From Micromonosporaceae bacterium KJ-029 (GTDB lineage Bacteria; Actinomycetota; Actinomycetes; Mycobacteriales; Micromonosporaceae), in contig BIFP01000035.1 in the NCBI GenBank assembly GCA_005402585.1, forward strand, positions 62,001 through 126,000: 64,000 nt of DNA, in the 5' to 3' direction. Positions 8,333-16,253 of the stretch are shown piece after piece. The notes below the pieces were generated by a model. That model searched no databases. It saw only the letters and a program-made list of their open reading frames with translations, and had not been told where the DNA came from. Position numbers and translations under genes: made by a program. How positions within the stretch are numbered: the first letter of the stretch is position 1; each line of letters opens with the position of its first letter.

Positions 8333-9079
8333 ATGACGACCGACGAGCACGTCCGGCCGAACGAGACCACCGTGCCGCTGCTGCCCTGCGCCGCGGTGGA
8401 GGAGACCCTCGCGTTCTGGCGGGCACTCGGCTTCGCGGTGACGTGGGAGCAGCGCAAGCCGTACGTGTACCTGGCCTTCCGGTGGAGCGGGTTCGAGCTG
8501 CACTACGGCCCGGCGCCGCGCGACCTCGACCCGACGGCCGAGAGCAGCGGCGGTTGTCTGGTGATGGTCGACGCGGTCGCGCCGTACCACGCGGCGTTCA
8601 CCGAGGCGATGCGCCGCACGTACGGCAAGGTGCTCGCCCGGGGGCTGCCGCGAATCACCCGCTACCGGCCCGGCGCGTCGCGGTTCAGCGTCGTCGATCC
8701 GTCGGGGAACACCATCATTTTCATCCGCCGTGACGAACCGGAGGAGCTGGAGTACGGCGGTTCCACGCAGTTGCAGGGGCTGGCCCGGGTCCTCGACAAC
8801 GCGCGGATCCTCCGCGAGTTCAAGACTGACGACCGGGCGGCGTTCCGGGCGCTCAACTCCGGGCTGCGCCGGCACGGTGACGCCGCACCGCCCGTCGAAC
8901 AGGCGCTGGCGCTCGCCGCGCTGATCGAGCTGTCGATCGCGCTCGACGAGCCGGAGCGGGTGCCGGAGTGGGGCGGCCGGCTTCAGGCTCTCCCCCTGAC
9001 CGCGCCCGAGCGGGATCAGGTGCGGCAGGCCGTCGGCGATCCCAGCCTCCTCGGCCCCTGGCTGCCCGCCCCGACCTGA
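8333..9079 (+). CDS. VOC (glyoxalase/bleomycin-resistance fold) family protein
   Basis: The ATG at 8333 (MTTDEHVRPNETT...) is chosen because GGGGG lies seven bases upstream and family similarity starts there. The 248-residue product has an N-terminal VOC module (residues ~10-120): TVPLLPCAAVEETLAFWRALGF, YVYLAFRWSGFELHYG and FSVVDPSGNTIIFI. An alpha-helical C-terminal half of about 120 residues follows, unusual for single-domain VOC proteins. Members bind metals, dioxygenate substrates or sequester drugs such as bleomycin; none of these can be assigned here. It is a monocistronic gene divergent from nrdAB. Confidence 0.75.
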   Translation: MTTDEHVRPNETTVPLLPCAAVEETLAFWRALGFAVTWEQRKPYVYLAFRWSGFELHYGPAPRDLDPTAESSGGCLVMVDAVAPYHAAFTEAMRRTYGKVLARGLPRITRYRPGASRFSVVDPSGNTIIFIRRDEPEELEYGGSTQLQGLARVLDNARILREFKTDDRAAFRALNSGLRRHGDAAPPVEQALALAALIELSIALDEPERVPEWGGRLQALPLTAPERDQVRQAVGDPSLLGPWLPAPT

Positions 9080-9151
9080 CCGTCCCCGACCGGGGCGAGG
9101 TCCGACCGATCGACCGGGCTCGGCCGCCGGGAGAGTCGCCGACCACGGCGC

Positions 9152-10882
9152 CTACAACTGCTCCGGGGCGTCGATGCCGAGCAGTTCCAGGCCGGTACGC
9201 AGGGTGTCGCCGGTGAGCCGGCACAGGGCGAGCCGGTTGCCCCGGACCGGTTCGTCGGCGCGCAGCACGGGGCATCGTTCATAGAAGGCGGTGAACGTCT
9301 GCGCCAGCCGGTACAGGTAGCCGCAGAGCCGGTGCGGTTCGTAGCCGGCGACGACCTCGGTGAGGGTGTCGGCGAAGCCGTCGAGGTCGAGGATCAGCGC
9401 CCGCTCCGCCGGCTCCAGCGTCGTCCCCGGGTCGACGGACGCGTCGGCGCCGTCGGCCCTGGACAGGATGGAACGGATGCGGGTGTGCGCGTACTGCAGG
9501 TACACGCCGGTGTTGCCGGTCAACGCCAGCATCCGGTCCGGGTCGTAGGTGTAGTCGCGGGTGCGGCTGGTGGCCAGGTCGGCGTACTTGATCGCGCCGA
9601 TGCCGACCTGCCGCGCCCGCTCGTGCAACGCCGCACCGGCCAGGCCGGGATTCTTCGCGGCGACCACGTCCCGGGCCCGGTCGACCGCCTCGGTGAGCAG
9701 GTCGGCCAAGCGGACGGTGTCACCGGCCCGGGTCTTGAACGGCCGCCCGTCGGGACCGAGGACGGTGCCGAACGCCACGTGTACGGCGGGTACGGCCGGC
9801 GGCAACCAGCCGGCCCGCCGCGCGGTGTCGAAGACCATCCGGAAGTGCAGTGCCTGCCGGGCGTCGACCACGTACAGCAGCCGGTCGGCGTGCAGGTCGG
9901 CGACCCGCTGCCGGAGTGCGGCGAGGTCGGTCGCGGCGTAGCCGAAACCGCCGTCGCGCTTGCGTACGATCAGCGGCGTCGGCTCGCCGTCCGGCCCGCG
10001 TACGTCGTCGAAGAAGACGCACAGCGCGCCGTCGCTTACCGCCGCCACCCCGCGATCGGCCAACTCTCCGGCGACGCCGGCCAGCGCGGCGTTGTACGCG
10101 CTCTCCCCGACCGCATCGGCGCCGGTCAGCCGAACGCCGAGCCGGTCGTAGATGTCGGTGAAGTAGCGGGTCGACTCGGCGACGATGTCCCGCCAGGCGG
10201 CCAGGGTCGCCGGGTCGCCGCCCTGCAACGCCACCACCCGCCGCCGGGCCCGCTCGGCGAACGCCGGGTCGGTGTCGAAGGCGGCCCGGGCCTGCCGGTA
10301 CAGCGCGGCCAGCCGGCGCATCGTGGCGGTGTCGGTCACGGCCGGTGGCTCGGGCTGTTCGAGCTGGTACTGGATCAGCATCCCGAACTGGGTGCCCCAG
10401 TCACCGATGTGGTTGCGCCGGACCACCGTGCCGCCGAGGTGTTCGAGGATCCGCACCAGCGCGTCCCCGATGATCGTGGAGCGCAGGTGCCCGACGTGCA
10501 TCTCTTTGGCGATGTTCGGCTGGGAGTAGTCGATCACGGTGGTGACGCCGGCCTCGGCCGTTCCGACGCCCAGCCGAGAATCGCCGAGCCGGTCGGCGAG
10601 TTGCGCCAGCAGCGCCCGGTCGGCCAGTTCGAGGTTGACGAACCCGGGCCCGGCGACCCTCGCCGCAGCCACGAGATCGCCGGCCGGCAACGCGGCGACC
10701 ACCGCCGAGGCGATGTCGCGGGGCCGCCGCCGCAGGGCCCGCGCCGCGGCCAGCACCCCGTCGGCCTGGAAATCGGCGTGCTCCGATCGGCGGACCTGCG
10801 GCACGAAGTCCGCCAGCCCCAGGGAGGCTGCGGCGTCGGTGACGGAGTCGGACAACGACGAGGCCAACGAGGGCACGGTCAC
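9152..10882 (-). CDS. argS: Arginyl-tRNA synthetase
   Basis: This 576-residue class I aminoacyl-tRNA synthetase charges tRNA-Arg. It has the N-terminal additional domain (residues ~1-90), the nucleotide-binding DYSQPNIAKEMHVGHLRSTIIGD segment with its HVGH signature, the FKTRAGDTVRLADLL region that replaces a canonical KMSKS in many ArgS enzymes, and a DALR anticodon-binding C-terminus (NTGVYLQYAHTRIRSIL onward). The start is GTG. It stands alone with convergent and unrelated neighbours, so whether it is the sole essential copy or a second one cannot be told from the window. Confidence 0.93.
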   Translation of the reverse strand: MTVPSLASSLSDSVTDAAASLGLADFVPQVRRSEHADFQADGVLAAARALRRRPRDIASAVVAALPAGDLVAAARVAGPGFVNLELADRALLAQLADRLGDSRLGVGTAEAGVTTVIDYSQPNIAKEMHVGHLRSTIIGDALVRILEHLGGTVVRRNHIGDWGTQFGMLIQYQLEQPEPPAVTDTATMRRLAALYRQARAAFDTDPAFAERARRRVVALQGGDPATLAAWRDIVAESTRYFTDIYDRLGVRLTGADAVGESAYNAALAGVAGELADRGVAAVSDGALCVFFDDVRGPDGEPTPLIVRKRDGGFGYAATDLAALRQRVADLHADRLLYVVDARQALHFRMVFDTARRAGWLPPAVPAVHVAFGTVLGPDGRPFKTRAGDTVRLADLLTEAVDRARDVVAAKNPGLAGAALHERARQVGIGAIKYADLATSRTRDYTYDPDRMLALTGNTGVYLQYAHTRIRSILSRADGADASVDPGTTLEPAERALILDLDGFADTLTEVVAGYEPHRLCGYLYRLAQTFTAFYERCPVLRADEPVRGNRLALCRLTGDTLRTGLELLGIDAPEQL

Positions 10883-11044
10883 GGGTACTCCACCGGGATG
10901 GGATGAACGGGATCGTCACGAGGCTTGCCGGCCGCACGGCGGGTGCGGGCACGACGGGAGGAACGGCGCGAAGGGGCGTACGACTATCGTCGTCGCAGGC
11001 GCGAGCGGCGGATGGTGGCGAGCACCAGATCCATCTCCACCGCC

Positions 11045-12532
11045 TCATGCGCGAAGGCCGCGACCGGAGCGCGACCAGTTGCGAGGCAGTCTAGTGCGGT
11101 GTCCACTGACGTTCACCGGGTTTCTGGTGGTGTTGTGGATCCTCGCCGTGGTGGGCGAGCGACTCCCCTCCCACGGTGGGTGGGGCGGGCCACCGCTGGC
11201 CAACTGACCCCGCGGTGCCGCCCGGGGTGGGCGGCGGGGGTCACGTCGGGACTGGCCGGCACCGGGAAGGTGTCGGCCGGCTCGACGGTGCGTGACCACC
11301 TGCGGCAGCACGACGTGTGCTGGGCTGGTGGTGGATCCGCCGCCCGGTGCCCGGGTGGCGATGCTGGCAGCCGCGGTCAGGTCGCGGTGCCCGGTGTATC
11401 CGCAGTGCGGGCAGGTGAAGACCCGCCCGGAGGGTTTCGGTACCCGCCGGTGGCACCTGGGGCAGGTCGACGAGGTGCCACGTTCGTCGACCAGGTGGAC
11501 GGTGATGCCGGCGAGGGTGGCCTTGTCGGTCAGGACCTGAATCAGCCGGCCGATCTGCCACTGCCGCAGCCGCAAGTTGTGCCGCCGCCCCGCCGGCAGG
11601 TCCAGGACGCCTCGGGGGTCGCCGACGTGCAGCACCCCGATCCGCTGCTGGACGGCCCAGCTGATCACGGTCTTCGCGGCTTCGTGTTGGGCCTGCCGGA
11701 CCCGCCGCCGATGCCGACCCTCCACCTGTCGGGTACGGCGGCGGTAGCGTCGCCACCGCCGGGAGCCCTTCTGCCCCGGCTTCGGTGCCCGCCGGGCCAC
11801 CGCACGGCGTCGGCCTTTGCTGTCGGCTAGGTGCATCCGGTGCTCGGCGCGGATCGCCCTGCCGGACACCAACAACCCCTGCCCGCCGGGGCCGGCCACC
11901 GCGTACGGATGAATGATCCCCAGATCCACACCGGCCACCCGACCCGGATCCGGCCCCTCACCCGGCGGATAGGCCGCCACCGGAACCTCGGCGGTCACGT
12001 CGAGGAACAGCCGGCCGCCCTCATGCCCGAGCGTGATCGATCGGATGTGCTCGACCGGGTAGGGCAGGTCGCGGGCCAGCCGCACCCACAACGCAGGGCT
12101 GCCTTTCGCACACGGAATCCGCACCCGCCGGCCGGTGATGGTGAACGTGCCGTGATACCAGCGCACCGGCACCAGAGCACGCCGACGACGCGGAAACCGC
12201 GCTGTGGTGTCACCGGCCTTGCGGCGGGCCGCCGCCGCGAACCACGCATCCGAGAACCGCCGCAACACCGACCGGGCACCCGTCGTATCCAGGTCACCGA
12301 ACGTGCCCGGACCGGACGCCGCCAACTGGCGGCACAACTCCTGATAGCCGGCCAGAGGGCTGTCCTGGCGGCGGCGTCGCCAGGCGTTGACCTCCAGAAC
12401 ACAGGCCCACACATCACCCGCCGAACGCAGCAGACCGAAACACCGCCGCCGCTGACCCGCCGTCACCCGCAACCCCACCCGAGCGGTGCGATACACCACC
12501 ACAGGCGCAGCGGGATCACGACGACGAGGCAC
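11045..12532 (-). CDS. tnpB: IS200/IS605-type TnpB RNA-guided nuclease (zinc-ribbon transposase)
   Basis: The 495-residue open frame has an N-terminal OrfB helix-turn-helix region, the RuvC-I motif GRVAGVDLGIIHPYAV, a zinc ribbon CPRC-x12-CPHC and the RuvC-III aspartate in GHRDLTAAASIA. At the RuvC-II position the sequence is VLHVGDPRGV, where canonical TnpB has V-E-D-L, so the usual glutamate is missing; VDERGTSSTCP slightly later offers a substitute. No tnpA is present. The frame runs through the left terminal repeat and about 16 codons into flanking DNA, so the last residues are not element-encoded by origin. The reRNA/omega-RNA would be expected to overlap this 3' end. Start codon not certain. 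Confidence 0.85.
   Translation of the reverse strand: MPRRRDPAAPVVVYRTARVGLRVTAGQRRRCFGLLRSAGDVWACVLEVNAWRRRRQDSPLAGYQELCRQLAASGPGTFGDLDTTGARSVLRRFSDAWFAAAARRKAGDTTARFPRRRRALVPVRWYHGTFTITGRRVRIPCAKGSPALWVRLARDLPYPVEHIRSITLGHEGGRLFLDVTAEVPVAAYPPGEGPDPGRVAGVDLGIIHPYAVAGPGGQGLLVSGRAIRAEHRMHLADSKGRRRAVARRAPKPGQKGSRRWRRYRRRTRQVEGRHRRRVRQAQHEAAKTVISWAVQQRIGVLHVGDPRGVLDLPAGRRHNLRLRQWQIGRLIQVLTDKATLAGITVHLVDERGTSSTCPRCHRRVPKPSGRVFTCPHCGYTGHRDLTAAASIATRAPGGGSTTSPAHVVLPQVVTHRRAGRHLPGAGQSRRDPRRPPRAAPRGQLASGGPPHPPWEGSRSPTTARIHNTTRNPVNVSGHRTRLPRNWSRSGRGLRA
11094..11130 (+). repeat. Left terminal inverted repeat of the TnpB element
   Basis: Begins GTGCGGTGTCCACTGACGTT and ends CTGGTGG; it pairs with 12571-12606 in inverted orientation with three mismatches and one extra T. 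On the tnpB strand it lies at the 3' end of the gene, where the guide scaffold would end. Confidence 0.75.
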
Positions 12533-12570
12533 ACCCGGGACTCAACACCACCCGTACGACACTTCCCCGG

Positions 12571-12606
12571 CCACCAGAACCCGGAAAACGTTAGTGGACA
12601 CCGCAC
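12571..12606 (-). repeat. Right terminal inverted repeat of the TnpB element
   Basis: Plus strand begins CCACCAGAACCCGG and ends AGTGGACACCGCAC. It is the inverted partner of 11094-11130 and lies 38 bases upstream of the tnpB start on the minus strand. Confidence 0.75.
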
Positions 12607-12687
12607 CAGTGAGCTCTGCCTTGGGAGCGCAACGGCGAGCACGGCGTGTTTTGCCCGCAATGCGGTGCGGTCGAATTTGGAGAAAGC

Positions 12688-12718
12688 GTGCCGCGCCGAC
12701 CAACGGTCGGCGCGGCAC
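12688..12718 (-). terminator. Strong hairpin terminator downstream of the GH109-like gene
   Basis: Fourteen-base arms GTGCCGCGCCGACC and GGTCGGCGCGGCAC pair perfectly around loop AAC. It lies 21 bases past the stop of the minus-strand oxidoreductase gene. Confidence 0.8.
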
Positions 12719-12739
12719 GGGTGGGGATGGAGAAGGTTA

Positions 12740-14194
12740 CTAGTTGTTGTCCAGCCAGGGGTCTTCGGGCTTCGGCCGATCGAACGTGGGCCGCGCCGAC
12801 TGCCAGTGCCCGCGGGTGAAGTCGGGCACCTTGACCGGCTTGAGCCAGCCGGTCTTCATCGATTCGTGGCTGAGCGGGATCACCGAGCACCACGCCGCCG
12901 AGTCGTAGACGTCGATGTCGGGGGTCATCCCGAGTCGCATCGTCTGGATGAGACGCCAGATGGCGATGAAGTCTCCGCCGCCGTGGCCGCCGTACTGGTT
13001 GGCCAGGGGCTCCAGCGTCGGCCACAACCAGTGGTCGTGTTCGCGCAGGAGGTTGTTGTATGTGGTACCGGTTCGCCAGGAGTGGTTGGTGTGGCCGAGC
13101 GACTCGAGGTAGACCCGGCTGTTGTCGAGCTGGATCGTGCCGCGGGTGCCGGTGAGCGTGGTGTCCCGGGTGTACGGGTGTGGGGAGTTCACGTCGTGCT
13201 CGACCCGGATGAACCGGCCGCTGGTCGTGGTGACGAAGCAGGTGGTCCGGTCGCCGGAGATGTACTTGTCGTCATCCCAGGATGAATGGTCCGGGCCGAC
13301 CCGCGGGTCCTCGGAGCGGAACAGGGCCAGCGACTTGGGCAGGGACGCCACAGAGATCAGTTCCTCGAACCTGTCGCCGCGGTTGATGCCCAGAGCGGCC
13401 GACACCGGCCCGAGGCCGTGCATCGGATAGTGTGCCGCGTTCATCCTGGTCTGCCACCGGCGCCGCCACTCCTCAGGGTGGTAGGCGCCGCCGAAAAAGT
13501 ACGGCCAGCGCAGGTCGTGGATGTACCCACCCGAGGCGTGCTGCAGGTCGCCGAAGAGCCCTTGCTGGGCCATGTTGAACATGGCCATCTCGGGCCGGAA
13601 GTAGTTGACGTTCTCCAGGAGCATGCAGTGCTTCCTGGTCTTTTCCGAGGTCTTGACCAGGTCCCAGATGTCGTCGAGGTACGGCGCGATCGGCAGCTCC
13701 ACGGCGACGTGCTTGCCGTGCTCCATGGCCGCCTTGGCCATCGGGTGGTGCCACTCCCACGGGGTGGCGATGTAGACGAGGTCGACGTCGTCGCGGCGCA
13801 GCAGGTTGAGGTAGTCCTCCTCGCCCTTGGAGTAGCCGACCGGCGGGGTGTCCTGGAAGCCCTGCTGCATGACCCGATCGATGGTGCGGGTGACCCGGTC
13901 GGGACGGATGTCGCAGACAGCGGTGATGGTGGAGACAGCGGCGAACCTCAGGTCCTGGCCGCCGCCGCGTTGGCCGACGCCGATGATTGCGACGCGGACC
14001 TTGTCGAAGCCTTCGAACGGCACATTGGTCATGCTCTTCTCGCCAATGCCGCGTGCGGGTTCGGCGGCGGTGGTGCCGGCGGCGGCCGCAGCGGAGGTGC
14101 CGATGGCGCCGGTCAGGCCGGCGGCGGCGCCCAGCACGGCGCCAGATCGAAGCAGATCGCGACGGGACGGATTGAACTCAGGCGGGGAAACCAT
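12740..14194 (-). CDS. TAT-exported Gfo/Idh/MocA oxidoreductase, GH109 (alpha-N-acetylgalactosaminidase)-like
   Basis: The 484-residue product starts at the ATG at 14194, which follows AAGGAG at ideal spacing. It has a twin-arginine signal (SRRDLLRSGAVLGAAAGLTG then an Ala-rich stretch), followed by a Rossmann domain with VRVAIIGVGQRGGGQDL and a C-terminal oxidoreductase domain containing TTSGRFIRVEHDVNSPHPYTR. An exported NAD(P)-binding Gfo/Idh protein is the hallmark of GH109 glycosidases, which use tightly bound NAD+ to cleave alpha-GalNAc. It is divergent from an operon with AgaS-like, tagatose-type kinase and aldolase genes, which supports a role in releasing GalNAc. Plain dehydrogenase activity on another sugar remains possible. 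Confidence 0.78.
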   Translation of the reverse strand: MVSPPEFNPSRRDLLRSGAVLGAAAGLTGAIGTSAAAAAGTTAAEPARGIGEKSMTNVPFEGFDKVRVAIIGVGQRGGGQDLRFAAVSTITAVCDIRPDRVTRTIDRVMQQGFQDTPPVGYSKGEEDYLNLLRRDDVDLVYIATPWEWHHPMAKAAMEHGKHVAVELPIAPYLDDIWDLVKTSEKTRKHCMLLENVNYFRPEMAMFNMAQQGLFGDLQHASGGYIHDLRWPYFFGGAYHPEEWRRRWQTRMNAAHYPMHGLGPVSAALGINRGDRFEELISVASLPKSLALFRSEDPRVGPDHSSWDDDKYISGDRTTCFVTTTSGRFIRVEHDVNSPHPYTRDTTLTGTRGTIQLDNSRVYLESLGHTNHSWRTGTTYNNLLREHDHWLWPTLEPLANQYGGHGGGDFIAIWRLIQTMRLGMTPDIDVYDSAAWCSVIPLSHESMKTGWLKPVKVPDFTRGHWQSARPTFDRPKPEDPWLDNN

Positions 14195-14253
14195 GTGATC
14201 ACTCCTTTGTGACGGAGCCTGATCGAACTTGCCTACTTGCCTCAGCTGATGAG

Positions 14254-14266
14254 CAGTGTCAGTCAA
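14254..14266 (-). promoter_or_regulatory. Candidate operator half, motif TTGACnnnCACTG (copy 1)
   Basis: On the minus strand the sequence is TTGACTGACACTG, in the 237-base divergent region between the GH109-like gene and the AgaS-like gene. A 13-base sequence matching at 10 or 11 positions (TTGACGCTCACTG) occurs upstream of the ABC importer at 17148-17160. Shared placement before two transcription units of one pathway suggests a binding site for the DeoR repressor encoded at the end of the locus. With only two copies this is tentative. Confidence 0.3.
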
Positions 14267-14431
14267 ATGATCGACGTTGGCAAGGGGTTGACCGGCACCT
14301 TTCGCGCTCACCATCCACATCGGGGGGCTGGATTGCCGAACCAGCCGACGCCGACTTACGCTCGAATCGCTGCCGAACCGCGCGGAATCGCGCGACCGGG
14401 TAGGTCGATCGGGCAGCAGGTCGGAGCGTTC

Positions 14432-15310
14432 ATGAAACACGTCGAAGCGGAGATCGCCAGCCAACCGGAGTGCTGGCAACGAGCCGTGGCACTGGCGGGC
14501 TCGCTCGCCGAACAACTGCCGCGCCACGGCGAGCGGGTCGCCGTCGTCGGTTGCGGCACGTCGTGGTTCATCGCGATGGCGTACGCCAGCCTGCGCGAAC
14601 GGGCCGGTCACGGCGAGACGGACGCCTTCGCGGCCTCGGAGTTTCCGGGGCAGCGACGCTACGACCGGGTGGTGGCGATCAGCCGCTCCGGCACCACCAC
14701 CGAGGTGCTGGACCTCCTGCGTGCCGTCGCGGGCGGCACCCGGACCACCGGCATCGTCGGCGATCCCGACTCCCCCGTGGCGGCCCTGGTGGACGACGCG
14801 GTCTGCCTGCCCTTCGCCGACGAGCAGTCGGTGGTGCAGACCCGGTTCGCCACGACGACACTGGCGCTGCTACGTGCGCACCTGGGCCAGGACGTCAACC
14901 GGGCGATCCGGGACGCGACGGAGGCACTGGTCGCACCGCTACCGCTGGATCCGGCCACCCTGGAGCAGGTGACGTTTCTCGGTCGGGAATGGACAATCGG
15001 TCTGGCCCACGAGGCGGCGTTGAAGTGCCGCGAGGCTGCCGGCTTCTGGACCGAGGCGTACCCGGCCATGGACTACCGCCACGGCCCGATCGCCATCACC
15101 GGACCCGACCGGGCGGTGTGGGCGCTCGGGGCGGTACCGGCGGGGCTGGCGGACGATGTGGCCCGCACCCACGCCACCTTCGTCCACTCCGTACGCGATC
15201 CGATGGCCGACCTGATCCTCGCGCAGCGGCTGGCCGTGGCCCTGGCCCTGCACCGAGGGCTCGACCCCGACGCGCCGCGAAACCTGACCCGCTCGGTGGT
15301 CCTGCCGTGA
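14432..15310 (+). CDS. SIS-domain sugar-phosphate isomerase/deaminase, AgaS-like
   Basis: This 292-residue protein contains two SIS folds: residues ~35-150 with VAVVGCGTSWFIAMAYASL and the phosphosugar-binding VVAISRSGTTTEVLDLL, and residues ~170-290 with FLGREWTIGLAHEAALKCREAAG and AMDYRHGPIA. This is the layout of AgaS, which converts galactosamine-6-phosphate to tagatose-6-phosphate and ammonia, and of related GlmS-like isomerases. The ATG at 14432 follows GGAG and is where similarity begins; upstream in-frame sequence is noncoding-like. The next genes encode a PfkB kinase and a class II aldolase, the following two steps of the tagatose route, so AgaS-type function is favoured. Confidence 0.82.
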   Translation: MKHVEAEIASQPECWQRAVALAGSLAEQLPRHGERVAVVGCGTSWFIAMAYASLRERAGHGETDAFAASEFPGQRRYDRVVAISRSGTTTEVLDLLRAVAGGTRTTGIVGDPDSPVAALVDDAVCLPFADEQSVVQTRFATTTLALLRAHLGQDVNRAIRDATEALVAPLPLDPATLEQVTFLGREWTIGLAHEAALKCREAAGFWTEAYPAMDYRHGPIAITGPDRAVWALGAVPAGLADDVARTHATFVHSVRDPMADLILAQRLAVALALHRGLDPDAPRNLTRSVVLP

Positions 15311-15335
15311 CCCGCCGGACCGAAGGGCCGACGGG

Positions 15336-16253
15336 ATGATCCTTACCGTCACGCTGAACGCCGCGCTGGACGTGACGTACCGGGTCCCGGCTCTCGTGCC
15401 TGGCACCACGCACCGCATCACCGAGGTGGCCGAGCGCGCGGGCGGCAAGGGGGTCAACGTCGCCCGCGTGCTGCACACCCTCGGCGACCCGGTCGTCGCC
15501 ACCGGGCTGGTCGGTGGTGCAGGTGGCGCCCGGATCCGATCCCTGCTCGCCGACGAACGGGTACCGGAGGCGTTCGTGCCGATCGCGGCCGAATCCCGAC
15601 GCACCGTGGTGGTGGCGGAGCCGAACGTGGCGACCGGGCTGTGGGAACCCGGGCCGATCGTCACTCCGGACGAGTGGGCCGCCTTCCTCGGTCACTTCGC
15701 CGACCTGGTACGCGACGCGCAGGTGGCCGTGTTCTCCGGCTCCCTGCCGCCGGGGGTGCCGGTCGACGCGTACCGGACGTTGATCGAGGCGGCCCGCGAC
15801 GCTGGCGCCTGGACCGTGCTGGACAGCAGCGGTGACCCGCTGCAGTACGGCCTCCGCGCCGGCCCGGACCTGGTCAAGCCGAACGCCGAGGAGCTCGCCG
15901 GGCTGGTCGGCCGCCCGCTGCCCCGGCCGGCCGACGCCGTCGATGCGGTACGCGCGCTCGCCGCCGGGACCGTCGTGGCCGCCTCGTTCGGCCCGGCGGG
16001 GCTGCTCGCCGTGACCGAGCAGGTCGCCTGGCGCGCGTTCCTGACGGATCCGGTCGACGGCAACCCCACCGGGGCCGGGGACGCCTGCGTCGCCGCGTTG
16101 GCCCACGGCATCGTTCATGACCGGCCTTGGCCGGAGCGGCTCGTCGACGCGGTGGCGCTCTCCGCCGCAGCGGTCTGGGCGCCGGTAGCGGGAAGCGTGG
16201 ACCTGTCCGACTACCGGCGGCTGCGCCGGGCTGTGACCATCAAGGAGCTGTGA
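15336..16253 (+). CDS. PfkB-family hexose-phosphate kinase (tagatose-6-phosphate kinase / 1-phosphofructokinase type)
   Basis: This 305-residue ribokinase-fold protein begins MILTVTLNAALDVTYRV, the LacC/FruK-type start, has GGKGVNVARVLHTLG for sugar binding and the ATP-site and catalytic base motif NPTGAGDACVAA near residue 250. Such enzymes add a phosphate to tagatose-6-phosphate or fructose-1-phosphate. The reading frame ends in TGATG, sharing its last base with the start of the aldolase gene, so the two are translationally coupled. Position between an AgaS-like isomerase and a class II aldolase favours the tagatose-6-phosphate activity. Confidence 0.85.
   Translation: MILTVTLNAALDVTYRVPALVPGTTHRITEVAERAGGKGVNVARVLHTLGDPVVATGLVGGAGGARIRSLLADERVPEAFVPIAAESRRTVVVAEPNVATGLWEPGPIVTPDEWAAFLGHFADLVRDAQVAVFSGSLPPGVPVDAYRTLIEAARDAGAWTVLDSSGDPLQYGLRAGPDLVKPNAEELAGLVGRPLPRPADAVDAVRALAAGTVVAASFGPAGLLAVTEQVAWRAFLTDPVDGNPTGAGDACVAALAHGIVHDRPWPERLVDAVALSAAAVWAPVAGSVDLSDYRRLRRAVTIKEL

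Larger units (their letters stand above)
11093..12608. mobile_element. TnpB-only insertion element with inverted terminal repeats
   Basis: About 1.5 kb bounded by imperfect inverted repeats at 11094-11130 and 12571-12606 that share GTGCGGTGTCCACT exactly and match at about 33 of 36 further positions with one indel. It carries only tnpB. IS605/IS607 elements normally lack terminal inverted repeats, so the element is either an unusual derivative or a MITE-like vehicle moved by another transposase. I could not find a clear target-site duplication. The flanks 10883-11092 and 12609-12687 hold no complete gene. Confidence 0.65.

Noticed and set aside
12616..12690. A zinc-ribbon-like plus-strand stretch (GVFCPQCGAVEFG) beside the TnpB element
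   Set aside because: Only about 25 codons with no start, no continuation and no partner cysteines; probably a remnant or chance.
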